Positions 1 through 12,343 of a stretch of 64,000 bases of DNA are shown here, piece after piece. Origin of the DNA: Anopheles merus (lineage: Eukaryota > Arthropoda > Insecta > Diptera > Culicidae). The notes under the pieces were generated by a model. The model ran no database searches, was not told the origin of the DNA, and saw nothing but the letters and a program-made list of their open reading frames with translations. The DNA lies in the NCBI RefSeq assembly GCF_017562075.2, contig NC_054084.1, forward strand, positions 11,704,745 through 11,768,744, given 5' to 3'. The translations under genes and the position numbers were made by a program. Positions within the stretch are counted from its first letter, which is position 1, and each line of letters opens with the position of its first letter.

Positions 1-2900
1 GTGTTTGGCTTTTCTTCCTTAAGCAATACGCCAAAGCCGTCCCTCCTGAATAAAAAATGAACTTTTCTTCTAATAAGTAAGCAAACGTTCAAGAAACAAT
101 TGATGCTCAATATCCAACGTTAAATAGCCATATGGCGCATATCTCTCTATTGATGTTACTAGTTTGCTCTTCTCCGTTTATCTTCCTAATGGTTAAATGC
201 TCGATCACTAATAGACTTTAAGTTTGCTGTGAAGTAATTACAATATTTTTCCACGTTAAAACATATTACCAATATCAATTTCCAAGAAATATTGCATTTC
301 AAAGATTACGTACTTACCTTATCCTCTTACTTCTATCACTCAATCCCATTACTATTCAATCCACTTTGCCGGGCGCTTGGAGGGAATGAATGCATAAAAG
401 TAAACAGGAGAAGATTGCATAAACATTCACTCCATGTTTTTCTAGCATCATGTCTCCTCCCCTTGGCTGCTGCTGCTGCGCCAAGGTCAAACGGAAATCG
501 AGATGCGACGGAAAGATGAGATGGATAAGGTAAACGTGATTTAATGTCACGATTGCATCGTTCCGATATTTGAGTCTGCCGTCACGATCGATCTTCGTTA
601 TACACCAGGACCGAACGCCCGGTGGCAATGAAAGTTAATGTTACTTTTTACGTGTATTTGAGGTTTGATTTAGCTCTAAACCTCAGTATTGGCAACCTTG
701 CCGTGCCGGTCTTTGCCGAGTAGTAGCAGCATCAGCGGCGGCAGCAACAGCTGCTGTATTTGGTCGGATGCAATGCCAATCGGTACTACGGTGCAATCAC
801 TGGAATCGTATGCTACGGGGCGAAGTGTGATACCTGATTTATCGCTCTCGAGTTGAGTATTTTCACATCGCAATACGTTTCTAGTTGCGTGTTTTTTTCC
901 TACTTTTCCTCCAGTGCACTCGGCTGTGTGTGTAGCCTTTAGTTGCAAATATACGAATCCTAACGGTGAGTGTATGCGCGCACACTGCTACTCTTCTGCT
1001 ACTAATGTTCGAATGCGCTAAATCCTTGATTTCAAGGTAACGTCCATTATTCTGCGAAATACATTCCCATTTTGCATCGCATCCATTCAAAGAAGTGGCG
1101 TGGATGCTTGAAAACGGTGGTAGTACTGGTGGTTAGTAGTCAGTTCTTCCCGTCATTGTGTGATCGCGCGCAGCAACACGGTACACAAAACAATGGCGCA
1201 CGGCCTGCAACAATGCAGCTGGAATGCTTTTCCCGAGCTCTTTCGACTCGCCGCCCTGCACGTGATGTTTCCATTCCGGGGAAAGTAGTATATTATAAAC
1301 ACCTGAGTCCTTGATAACATTGCACGGGCGAGCTCTCATTCTGTGTGGAGAATTAATTTTTAACGGGGCCCCATTGTTGTAATGCACTTTCATGATACAT
1401 CTGGCTGTGGCTTTGTTCAAATGGGAACAATGTGTCCTTTCTAGGGCTTTACTAAAGCACTTAGTTTCAATTACTACGCATTGGTCATTCTACGTAAGAC
1501 CGCTCCGTCCCTTTGTATTGCTTGCATGCCCTAAATCGGTTGGTGATTCAAACATTGGAATTAATTATCCAGCCAAATGTTATTCCATTTGCCAGACCTT
1601 GAACATTCGCTGCTTCAAGGTTTCAATGTAAAATATCCTTACTGGAGAGGGGAGATTAAAAATTAACAGCTCATCTTGGCCGTTTCCCTCGGTCAACGAT
1701 TATTATTTTGGCTTAGTCTTAGGTTTTTTTTTATGGCAGATTTAAGCGCTCTCATAACTTCACAATCTTCCTAATCCCTTTTGGGGGGTCATGCTGTGCG
1801 AAAATGTGTTACGAAATTTGTAATTAAAAACAATATCTATGAACGGTTTAGGAACGATAGTTAACCTTTTTCTTAATCATAATTTTATGTTTTCGATATT
1901 ATTTTATAAAAAAAAAATACTTCTTTCAATAACTTACAATTTTCATGTGCATGATGGAGATATATCGCCTTTAATCGATGCCATTGTGAATGCGAATGTG
2001 AATTGAAATAGACAGAGGATTAAAGAGCCTTATGCCAGCATTTTGTATGGGGATTTTTCGTCTTGTTTTTCGCTGTGGGCTACATCGTTTAGGTGCGGAG
2101 CTACGGTTTGCCTGCCTTTCTCAATGCCACCGCTAATAGTCAAGAAAATCTCACTCAAAGAACAAACGGAGCTGAAAATTGTATTGAGCACATCTGTCCC
2201 CCGCACAGTACCACACACAGCACATACATCTTTTCCGAGGGCGACTTGTTACAGATTTCGTAGAAAACAGCCCCAAAGCTGAAGGGTCTATCGGCCATAG
2301 CGGCGAAGTTGTGTACGTCTCACGGTTCACTTCAGACTGTGACTGGCTTGAGAAGCAAGCTGCTTCACATTGGGGTTGGCAATGATGATACAAGTGTATC
2401 TGCTTGTATCGGTTGAAGCAACTGTGGTCAGCTATGTTGCTACATGATTGCAACCCAACGGGGCATGGTGCGTCGATTGTAATACATCTAAAAGGCAATC
2501 CAGGTCGATGGAAGTCTGTAAAATACCGAGTTACAATGATTAGTGAAACGATGGTTCGAAGGAACAGGATACAATGATGTGCTGGAAATATGTTAATGTA
2601 TTGTTTTATGTTTCGTAAAGCATCCTATAACATTGAAGTTCCCTTCTGTCGCTTAATGTGCATTTTTACCATATTTTTATCATTGAGAATAATAAGTAAT
2701 TTACAGTCCTGAGTGCTGTTGAATATTTTAATAATTGAAGGACGACATTATGTTTGCACAAGTATATCACATAGACCATGTTGATTCATCTTTTTGGGTA
2801 ATTATTTTTATTTCATTTTCGTTTTCCTATTTTCAACCATTCTTGATATCATAAGTATAATAAAGAGCTCACTTTAAGACACATTGTGTATGTTTGAGCT
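1..2900. other. Gene-poor sequence, nothing recognised
   Basis: AT-rich sequence with scattered stop codons in all frames. I see no exon bounded by credible splice sites, no conserved protein similarity, and no complete transposon. It may be upstream flank or a 5' noncoding intron of the tetraspanin gene; the sequence does not decide this. Confidence 0.4.
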
Positions 2901-2917
2901 TAAATGAGAGGGGTTTT

Positions 2918-3000
2918 CAGGGGTTCTCATAGTTTTGGAACACTTTTTCTTGACTCTTTTCAATGGGAAGTTAACTTTATATGATGACAATTGGACTCCA
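2918..3000 (+). repeat. End fragment of a CAGGGGTTCTCAT repeat family
   Basis: The segment begins CAGGGGTTCTCATAGTTTTGG and continues with a TTCTTGACTC-type stretch. The same order of motifs occurs at 55571-55640, and in a foldback arrangement at about 20875-21000. Three related copies indicate a dispersed inverted-repeat element; this copy lacks a recognisable second end. The family is not identified by name. Confidence 0.5.
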
Positions 3001-3058
3001 TAGCACCTTATTTTTACAAATCCAACACGAATTTCTAAATAACCTGCCGATAAAGGGT

Positions 3059-3160
3059 GATGTAGAGTCCAATGGAGGAATGATTTAGAGTCCAATCGAG
3101 GAATAATTTAGAGTTCAATCGAGGAATAATTTAGAGTCCAATACAGGAGTGATAAAGAGT
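3059..3160. repeat. 23-bp tandem repeat, four units
   Basis: Four consecutive units of exactly 23 bp start at 3059, 3082, 3105 and 3128, with consensus RATTTAGAGTCCAATCGAGG plus AAT, followed by a partial fifth unit. The units differ by a few substitutions but not in length, consistent with recent local duplication. No coding potential. Confidence 0.85.
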
Positions 3161-3712
3161 AATGAGAGAGCAAGTGTTGCTAGTGGTAACATATGTTCAT
3201 CCTTCTTTCTTCTTATTTTACTCCACGGATTTTATTGTCACTAGAGGTCCTTATCCTCATTTATGGGCTTGGCTTTCTGTAGCTGATAAGTGGTTGTTAA
3301 CTAGCTTGAAGTTATGAATTATATTATGAAACTGTTTTTGGTGAATGTTGCTCCTCACATATAAAAGACCGATGTGTAGTTGTGACGTGATTTCCAAAAT
3401 TTTGGAACATAGCTAGAAGGAACATTTTTGCATTTAAGCTTCAAAATGATCTATTTTTTGCAGCTCAGGCTGCTGGGAATTAATTACCCTCAGAAAAGCA
3501 TACCAAACATATCACTAGGAAAAAAAGAGACCACACAAAAAACAGCATAGCTTAGAAGCTTTTCAAACAATTAAACACTGAATAAACAACTTCACACACC
3601 CTTCAGAGCTGTTGCAACACAGTTCAACAAGTGTCAGGAGCAGTCATTAATCATTCCCGATAATAGCTTCTGGTGGCTTAAAAAACATATTTTCCCAACA
3701 ACCTACGATCAG

Positions 3713-4244
3713 CTTCGTAGTAGTGGTGAGAGCTCGGAATCGGACCTACCCGATTCCGATTCCGTGTTTGGAATCAATTCCGGAGCCGATTCCGATTGCG
3801 GAGTCGATTCCGATGCCGATTACGTAGCAGATTCGCTCCGGAATTGGAATCGACCTGGGATTCACAATTTGTTCCGGTTACAGAATCAGAATTGACACCA
3901 GAAATTTAATTAGCTCCGGAAGTTCGTGAATTGAAATAATAAGTTTCAGAAGCGAAATCATTCCAGGAATCTCCATGAAAATAGATCGTTTACAAGTAAA
4001 TTTTGATTCTTTGCGGCTATCGATACGAAGCGTTCATCATTGGACCCAGATGCTTATTCCTATGGAGATGCCGAAACCGATTCTGTTTCCGTTTCCGATT
4101 TCGAAACTAATTCCGGAGCCAATTCCGGAATCGATTCCTGAAACTGATTCCGGACCTACTATCCGGAATCGATTCCAGAGAATTTCGGAGCTAGCCGGAA
4201 TCGATTCCGACGAAAATTTCATTTTTCCCATCACTACTTCGTAG
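3713..4244. mobile_element. hAT-like non-autonomous element with satellite core and perfect 8-bp TSD
   Basis: The element spans 3721-4236 (516 bp). It begins TAGTGGTGAG and ends CCCATCACTA, an imperfect terminal inverted repeat. It is flanked by an exact 8-bp direct repeat CTTCGTAG at 3713-3720 and 4237-4244. Terminal TAG...CTA and an 8-bp duplication are the hallmarks of hAT superfamily transposition (established knowledge). Both arms are built of degenerate GATTCCG/GGAATC units; the middle (about 3900-4060) is unique sequence also found, in reverse complement, in the copy at 39121-40429. There is no transposase, so it must have been moved in trans. Confidence 0.88.
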
Positions 4245-6466
4245 CCCTCGTCAGCAGCTTCCCTTCTTCTAGCTGCCTTGCGACTGACTTGAATCTGTGG
4301 TTCTTCTGTCCATCACACAAAGAGGCGGCGATGGTTTTGTGGTTTTGCCGTTTTACTGTTGCCACCGTGGGGGTTTTTTTGCGTCATTTTTAGTAGGAAA
4401 GGTTTTTCGTGGAAGTTTGTATGTTTTGGTGGCGATGTACAAAAAATGGATTCCCATGGACAGTTTTGAGTGTTGGTGTTTAACACACCCACCTATCCAT
4501 CCTTATTTTAACCTTTGGTACGATACAACATGCAACATGGGGTATCAATTTGTGTGGCACCGTTTCATGTAAATTTGATTATGCGAACATTGTAGGTGCA
4601 GAATTTAATTGAATCGCGGTAGATACTGGTGCGGGGTATGATTTAATTTTCGTTGAAATTATAAATTCAATATTCAATTTGGCTTCAATTAATGTTAAAC
4701 AACCGAACAGAGCTATGCAATGTTATGTGTCATTTTGTGTTTTGAAACAGCCACAGGTCTAGACTTGCAAAATGTCACGAATGTTTTAACATTCTTATTT
4801 ACTACACGTTATTGTACGGCTGTTTCATTTTTTGTTGTTAAAAAACTCACATTTTAATACTGTGATTGGTTGTTTCTTGTCTTTTTTTTTGTTCTTCCCT
4901 ATGTTACAATGAACTTATTGCTATCTACTTACAAGAACAACCTGCACAATCAAAGCTACTCTTCTTGCATGTCGAGGGTGACTTGTTTGCCCCCCGTTGC
5001 AGTGATAAGATTGGAATTTCGGATAACGCAACGTTCTGTGTAACGTTCTGTGTCGCTGCTGACGTTCGGAACATACACACACACTTACACACACCCTGGT
5101 TGCATAAAACGCTACTAGACGAGGTCACACAAATCAGATGCAATCGATAGATCGATCTGTCTTGCTCATAAATGAAGTTGTTGTGCATCACTGGAGCTTG
5201 TGCTTGAGCTTGACAATTTTTTTTTTAAATCGAGAATCAATCATGCCTCGGGAGGAGAAAGCCCATTGAATAGCACGGTAACTGCAAATGTATTTTATTG
5301 TCCTTAAAAATGGTATACGGCAGTATTTTGAAATATTATTGGATGTTGTTAAAAAATTCGAAAGTGGCATAACAAATTGTATGATTTGTATGAAAGCTTT
5401 TGCACACATTTACGATATTATTTGTAGGACAATTTCACGTTTCCCGTATCAAATTGAAAAACTCTGCAATATTTTAGGCGGAATAAATATTGATCATTTA
5501 AAAAAAACAAGCATATACGGGATAAAAAAGCAATTGATTTTGTTATTGATGACTTTATAGCGATTGTTGAATAAAAATGTTTTTTCTTAGAGCGCAAAAC
5601 TTTCATTTTTCTCCCGCCGACAGCTCGTGTGTCATATTTCAACGACACACACATATCGTTTGTCATTCCTTTCCTTCTCCCCATTGGACGGAAAAAGGGT
5701 TATCGGATTTATCAACTGAGCAGAACACGCTTCATTGGCCATTTGATTGGAGTCATACTTTTTCTCCTTTCTGCGGCACACATCACGTATCGGATACTTT
5801 TTCGGAGGGGGCGGCGAGAGAGTTTTGATCCTATTCTTTTTTATCGTCATTGCTGAATCGTCAATATTTGTGGACAAATCACTTGCGAACGACGATATAA
5901 TGCTGCTGCATCGTCGAGAGCTATGGCGACACGGTTTACCAAAGACGGAAAACTTTTTGACGCTTTTTCGGGGCCGATTGTGTGCTGTGTGTTTGCCTCA
6001 TCGATCAGGTTCCTTTCAGAACTTTTCTATGATACACATTCACCGATGCTGCGTAAAACTCACTTTTGTACAGAACGTACAGCTTTGATGGGATCATGTC
6101 TGTTTGATGATGTTTTCGGTAATGAGATGACTTTATGTTTTGCACATCAGTAAAGCTTGCCCGGCGGCAGCTCTTTGATGTAGCAGCTTTTGCTGCGTGC
6201 AGATGCGAGTCACCCGACGAGATGTGATGAATTTGTGTAGTGTTTTGGAAAATGGGGTTTTCATATCTTTTATGAGCAGAGATGGTTCTATAAGATAAAG
6301 CAAACCTTTTTTTTTTTTTGGAAAATTATTACACTTTATATTTTTTCTTTTTATATTTTTTCTTATCCAACGTAATTTAATTATTTTAGTTGTTTTATTT
6401 AGCTATCTATTTTTGTGCTGGTGCATATTTTCTTCTATGGTTGTTTTATTTACTTTTTGTAGTTTA
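4245..6466. other. Noncoding sequence, nothing recognised
   Basis: No exon, RNA gene or full transposon is recognisable. Short open frames around 5577-6153 overlap one another in several frames and show no protein-family signature. Confidence 0.4.
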
Positions 6467-6474
6467 GCCACCCG

Positions 6475-7240
6475 GAGTGATGATTTCGACTCCAACTCAG
6501 ACTTTGGACGACTTAAACTCCAATTTCGACTCCGGACGACTTAGACTCCAACTCCGACTGCGATTCCGGACGTCTTCGAATCCAACTCCGATTCCGACTC
6601 TGGATGACTTCAACTCCCACTCCGTCGCCACGTCGAGTCGATCGATTCCAACTCAGAATACGATTCCGGACGACTTAGACTCCGGACGACTTAGACTCCG
6701 GACGATTTAGACTCCGGACGACTTAGACTCCGGACGACTTAGACTCCGGACGACTTAGACTCCGGACGACTTAGACTCCGGAATATTTAGACTCTTCGAG
6801 GACTTTGACTTCGGACGATTCTGGTTTCGGACGACTCCGACTCTAGACGACTCCGACTCTGGATGACTCTGACTCTGGATGACTTCGATTCCGGATGACT
6901 TCGACTCCAACACCAACGACTTAGAGCCCGGACGACTTCGACTCCAACTCCCACGACTTAGGGCCCGGACGACTTCAACTCCAACTCCAACGACTTAGAG
7001 CCCGGACGACTTCAACTCCAACTCCAACTACTTAGACCCCGGACGACCTAGACTCCGGACGATTTAGACTCCGGACGACTTAACTCTGGACGACTTCGAC
7101 TTCGGACGACTCCGACTCTGGATGACTCCAGACGAATCCGACTCTGAATGACTCCGGACGACTCCGACTCTGGACGACTCCGACTCCGGATGAATCCGAC
7201 TCTGGATGATTCTAACTCCGGATGACTTTACCCATCACTA
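6475..7240 (-). mobile_element. Satellite-bearing hAT-like element, reverse orientation, eroded
   Basis: The right end ACCCATCACTA (to 7240) is the reverse complement of the TAGTGATGGGT start of the copy at 56723, and the next bases (TAAAGT in reverse complement) match as well. The left limit is a degenerate GAGTGATG at 6475. The interior is an array of GACTCCGGACGACTT-type units. The flanking 8-mers (GCCACCCG, AATGAAAT) do not match, so the target duplication is lost or the left border is wrong. Membership of the 34734/56723 subfamily is inferred from end and unit similarity. Confidence 0.65.
6666..6782. repeat. 16-bp satellite array, about seven near-identical units
   Basis: Units of TCCGGACGACTTAGAC repeat head to tail with only one or two substitutions per array. 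This is the most homogeneous block inside the satellite element at 6475-7240. The rest of that element carries the same words in degenerate order, so this block looks like a recent local expansion. Confidence 0.85.
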
Positions 7241-7248
7241 AATGAAAT

Positions 7249-10200
7249 CTCAGCGAATTTGTTTTCGCTAAGTTTATACCAGTGGAACTAGTAGCTTTTA
7301 GTCTGGAGCCGGTGTTGGTACCATTGGAACTGGCCATATGCATGTCGCAGTTCTGTCCTGATGTATTCGATGGAGTTGACCCGTTTTTTCTTGATGGAAC
7401 TACGTCGGTCGTCTTGGGTGTGTATATGACTAGGTAGATTCTTTTGAATGACGTCCGATGCCACCACTTGCTCGTAAACTTTTATTTTATTCAAACACTT
7501 CCTTAGAGTAATATTATTGTAAAGATACTTTCCTCCTTCTCAAACCTGTGTTGGGGTCTCTCTACCAAAAGGAAACCATACACATCGACAAAAGCCGTAT
7601 TAAAAGTGCACTATTTCACTATAAAACAAATTTCCAAACCACGGACCGAAGTTGTAACGATAGAAGTAAACGTTCGAAATGGAGCCAGCTGGTTGTGTGA
7701 GTGTTGTTGTCCGCCCAAAATTAGAGTTTAAGTACTGGCAATGAATTTACCCGTTTCTATCTGCTTCTACGTTAATCCCCAATGGGGAATGCAATGTTGT
7801 TTTACAGCGAAGCGTACGAAGAATGAAGAGAATAAAACCACTCAAATGCATTTCATTTATCCGTCCAATACTACTACGGGCGTGGTGTGATGGATGGAGG
7901 GTTTGTTTCGTACAAGCAATATCCGGGACGGGATTCGATGTTTCAAGCACCATCCGTACCGTGCATGGCATGGTTTCGATTTCTCCTTCCTACCAGTAAT
8001 CCCGACTTGACGCGTCGGAAAATGTCGAAAACTCCCACAGGAAGTCGAGCTGGGCCGTGTCGCTGTGCCTGCTGTCCTCGATAGAGATTCAGGATTGGAA
8101 CATACGCAAAGAACTGTCCAAGCAGTGATATATACAACAACACCACCACCACTACCCCCAGGTGTGTTCATGTGCTTGGGCCTTGTTTTGTGTGACGGTG
8201 GCAAAATTGGCCGGGGACTCGCTGGACGCCAATTTCAGGCAACGCTGGGATGGATTTAAATTAGAAAACGATTTTTCCAATCGATTGATTGACTCTCGGG
8301 GCTCTCTACTACCTGGTGTTTAGCTTCCTCTGCCGTGCTACAGTGCTGTGCGTGACTGGACGATGTTCAGATGTTAGAATTCAAAAGAGAGCAGGCCTTC
8401 AAGCACCACATGTGTGGTAGGACATCTGCGTGCGTCAGGCTGTGGCTGTGGGGCAGTAAATGGTGTGGGATTCGAGGAGGGTAAATGGAATATTCATAAG
8501 GTGTAGCACTCGTTTTGAATTATTTACCAGTTGACTTGGGTTCGAACTGGAACGGATGTTACAGAAATGTTGAGCCTAGAGTGTGTACGCGCGGCCACCG
8601 ATGGTTTTGGGCATGAAACGGTTACGTCAGCCAATTAGAGCGAAATCGTTGCTTGATTTATGGGTGGCGGACGATTCACTTGGAGGAGGGTCTTCATTCA
8701 TTTGTGCAATTTCATTAAATGCTTTGGTGGTGCTTCTTTGCAATTCAAAACGTTGTCTACACGACCTCATTTATGATAAAATAATGTTGTTTATTGATTA
8801 ACGTTTTTTGCGTAATTTATGTACATGCATTCAACTCAAATTCATGACAGGTCGAGGATAATTTATTGCATTTAAAATGAAAAGCCACATTTCCTATAAG
8901 TCCCACTGGAAAATGACCAACGGAAATGGAAAAAAACCAACGAAATACAATTCCAACACGAATAAAGTTAAGATTTATTTTACTGTAAATCCAATTCAAT
9001 CTAATTTTGACATAATTTCTGTACATCCCTTTATTTGAAACATGGAGTCAGGAATACTGTTAGGCGTTGTAGTGATGATTTGTTTAACATTCACCTATTT
9101 GAATTATTTTACATCTTATTCTCTCAACGCATATTTACCTGGCAATATTTATCTTGTGGCAATCTGTTGCTGTTTCGTCGATGGAGACGCATGGTTGTTT
9201 ACGACAGCAAGGATTGATGTATTCCAGGAATATTTTAATCGAATCAGCGAAACAAAACGAACCCAATTTCGTTCGCCATTGATACGCCATCGTGCAAAAA
9301 AACAGAAAGTCATCACGATACGTCATTTACTCGTGGAACCACAGCGAAAGCAATAGGAAGCTAGAAATAATTGGTTCTGCCAATCGAGGCTCAATCTCAG
9401 CTGCCTGGTGGTGGTGGTGGTAGGTCAATTGAGCTAGCCGAGTCCTGTTGGCAAGATAAACGAAAGCACAAATCTCCTGTGGTGTGGAGAAATTGCTTGC
9501 ACTCCAACAGGTTCTTGGGATCAATTCTGTCCCGTTTCGAAAATTAGTTCACCTTTAAACATCCGTCGGCGGTCGGTTATGCTCCAGATGCAAGTTGTTA
9601 TACACGGTCTGCTCTATCGCATGTTTAGGTTCGATTTTTCCTCCCAAACGATTAATCAATATTTGCGGATTCTCTATTTAGGATGGAAGTTCACCCCAAT
9701 CACGAGTGTGTTTTATCGTTCCCTTTTCTTGGCGCTCTCCTGATTGAAGTCAACAATCGTGAATTCTTTTCCCACCACCGAAAGCTTATGAATATATTCA
9801 ACTTGCAACACCATCCTTATACACTGGTGGTGGTGTGCCACTCCGCTAGACGAACCTTAATTGAGGAAGTGAAGAAGCCAGTGGCACCCGGGCGTAAGGA
9901 TCGAAAGTTTATGCCTTCGGGTCCCATCTAGCATGGGTTGTTTTTTTTATCGGAAAAAAAAACCCCTGCACGCAACCAGGAAACGATAAAAAGAAGCTGA
10001 CTTCTTTTCTTTCCTGTTTTGACTGCCCAAGCCGTATTCGGTCGCGGAGCTGGGCCTGGGCTGTCGTCCTGAAAACAACATTTTTTGCTGGCATTTTCAA
10101 TTACTTCCCTAGGCTGCTGAAGATTAAATTCTTCTCATCGTGTTTGTTTGTTTATTCAGGGCAGCTTCGTTCAAGCCTCTCGAACACAAGCAGGAGGTGA

Positions 10201-11255
10201 CTTTTGCGTGGCAAAATGGAATGACATACGACAGTCATCTCTGGGGCACGCGGGACTTGGGCATGAAACTTGATAAAAAAGGGACTTTCGATGAAGAAAG
10301 AGACAAAGAGAAAAAGAGATAGAGCGAAAATGAACTCCTCGAAGGCACATTTTTTGGTGGTTTTATCCCCGAGCCGCATGAAAACAAGCAAATAAAAGCA
10401 TCAAAGCGCACCCCCCGCTTCCTGCGTGATAGAAACAAAATCTGTGCATAAGAAATATAATCCCTACCTTATTATAGCTTGAATAGCAGAAAAACCGTCC
10501 CTTTGATGAAACAAAAAAAAGCCACTACTGCTGTATGATACTGTGGAAGTATTTTAGACTTTCGTTTCTGTTGCTGGTGGCTCTTGGGTTAGGTAATGTA
10601 AACACGAGTAGACCGACGTTAAAAACAGCATAAAGGGACAGCAGTTGGATGTGTTTTTTGTCCTCTCTGTGTAGTCCGTGCTAAACGCTGCAACCAACAG
10701 TTCCTAATAGTTTAGTAATAAAAACATGTGTAGGCCGGGTCTGGCGGCCCGGCATTTATGCGGATTATCTCAAACGAAAGATCAGCAAACCAAGCTCAGT
10801 TTTTTGCTATTTAATCTAAATGCCTGTTACATTGTTGTTTAGCAGCCGTTTTTTAGACAGTGGATAGGAGGTGTTTTATTCTTAAAATATTATTAAAATG
10901 TGGGGTTATTAGCAGACACAAATACACGTAAATACAAAAATATATTATAGATATAAATATTTGTATTTTAACAGTAAAACTCAAATATTGACAAATCAAT
11001 TGCACAACATGTTCTATAACAGTGAGATTGTTTACAATTTTTGAATATTTTATTATTGTTTGCTTGTTTGAGGATCTACAAGGATTCGCGTGCTAGTTTT
11101 GCAAATCGATTTTTGGCCAGCTTGTGATCAGGCAAATTTAAAGCAAAGTCTAGCGCTGTACAATACATTTCAACAGCCACTGTATGTTGGCACTACGATC
11201 TCAATACGATTGGGCCTTCTGTACATATAAGAACAGATTCAGAAGAATGTTCTGG
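7249..11255. other. Noncoding sequence, nothing firmly recognised
   Basis: No credible exon or named repeat. An ATG-started open frame of 104 codons at 9042-9356 has a hydrophobic start but no family resemblance. A short GC hairpin (GCCGGG...CCCGGC) lies near 10734-10753. 5' noncoding exons of the tetraspanin could lie here, because its first coding exon is preceded by a splice acceptor. Confidence 0.35.
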
Positions 11256-11263
11256 TCCAATAT

Positions 11264-11775
11264 TTGGGCCTTTCACGATTCTAGTCAGTTTTTTGTATGG
11301 AGTTTGACATACAAAACCACACATAAAACTAGCCCGCAATTTTCAGTCTAGACAATTCTAGCCTCAAAGCTAGAATTAGATTCGAGTACCTGCTCGAAAA
11401 CACGGTGTTGTTTACATTTATCCCAAGGTGCATTAAAGAGATCTGGTGATGGAATCCAGAATCAAAGTGTATGTAGTCCAGGTGGTCTCATAGCATGTTT
11501 TTTATAACCAAATTTGAATATCACTTTTTGACAAGATGGGTGAAAACTTTTGTTCGAACAAGCTTTCTGGAGGATTGACGAATACTCAAAACACTTTTAA
11601 TATCTTTATTCAGAGGCAGAAGCAATAAAAATAAGCCTTCTAAATTCATACACCTTGGGGTAAGCCTACATGTATACTATACCCACTTTGATAGCTGCTC
11701 GAAAACTGCTATACAATGCAAACAGCTGACTGGCTGAAATTTCAGCCTACGAATTTAAAACGGAAAGGGCCCCAT
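11264..11775. mobile_element. Inverted-repeat element, tandem copy 1
   Basis: It begins TTGGGCCTTTCACGATTCTAG and ends ...ACGGAAAGGGCCCCA, giving a short terminal inverted repeat. It contains the inner palindrome TCTAGCCTCAAAGCTAGA. A second copy in the same orientation starts only about a dozen bases after it. No open reading frame of note. The ends resemble MITEs; the superfamily cannot be set because target duplications are unclear. Confidence 0.6.
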
Positions 11776-11786
11776 TGTTTAAAACA

Positions 11787-12343
11787 ATTTGGCCTTTCAC
11801 AATACTAGCCAGTTTGTTATATGGAGTTTGACAGTTGGAGGCTAAAATCATGTCAACACTCCATGCAAAACCACACAAAAAACTAGCCAGCGATTTTCAG
11901 TCTAAATTATTCTAGCCTCAAAGCTAGAATTAGATTCGAGTATCTGCTCAAAAAAATGTCAAAACGAGGTCGTGTTCTCATTTATCGCATGGTGCAATGA
12001 AGAGATCAGTGGCGCTTAGGATCGAAGTGTTTCTAGACTCAAGTGTGAGTGTAATCCCAGCCTGTTTTTTATAACCAAATTTAAACGTCACTTTTTGACA
12101 GGACGGGTAAAAACTTGTGCTCAAACCTGCATTCTGGTAACTTGACGAGTACACAAAGGATCATAGAGAAGCATAAGCGATAAAAATCAGCATTCTAAAT
12201 TCATACACCTTGGGATAAACCCACCTTGATAAACCTACCTTGGGATATACTCACTTTGCTAGCTGCTCGAAATCTGCTCTACAATGCAAACAGATGACAG
12301 GCTGAAATTACAGCCTACGATGTTAAAAGGGAAAGAGGCCCAA
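11787..12343. mobile_element. Inverted-repeat element, tandem copy 2
   Basis: A direct repeat of the preceding element: it shares the TGGCCTTTCAC start, the TCTAGCCTCAAAGCTAGAAT palindrome, the CATACACCTTGGG stretch and a GAAAGAGGCCCAA end. It differs by a roughly 30-bp insertion near 11830-11860 and by many substitutions. The copies meet across a short ATTGTTTAAAACAAT palindrome at about 11774-11788. Either tandem insertion or local duplication would give this layout. Confidence 0.6.

Noticed and set aside
3059..3160. CRISPR-like array
   Set aside because: Units are head to tail with no spacers, in a eukaryotic context.
9042..9356. 104-codon ATG-started frame with a hydrophobic N-terminus
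   Set aside because: No similarity recognised, no splice or polyadenylation context, and length within chance for this much AT-rich sequence.
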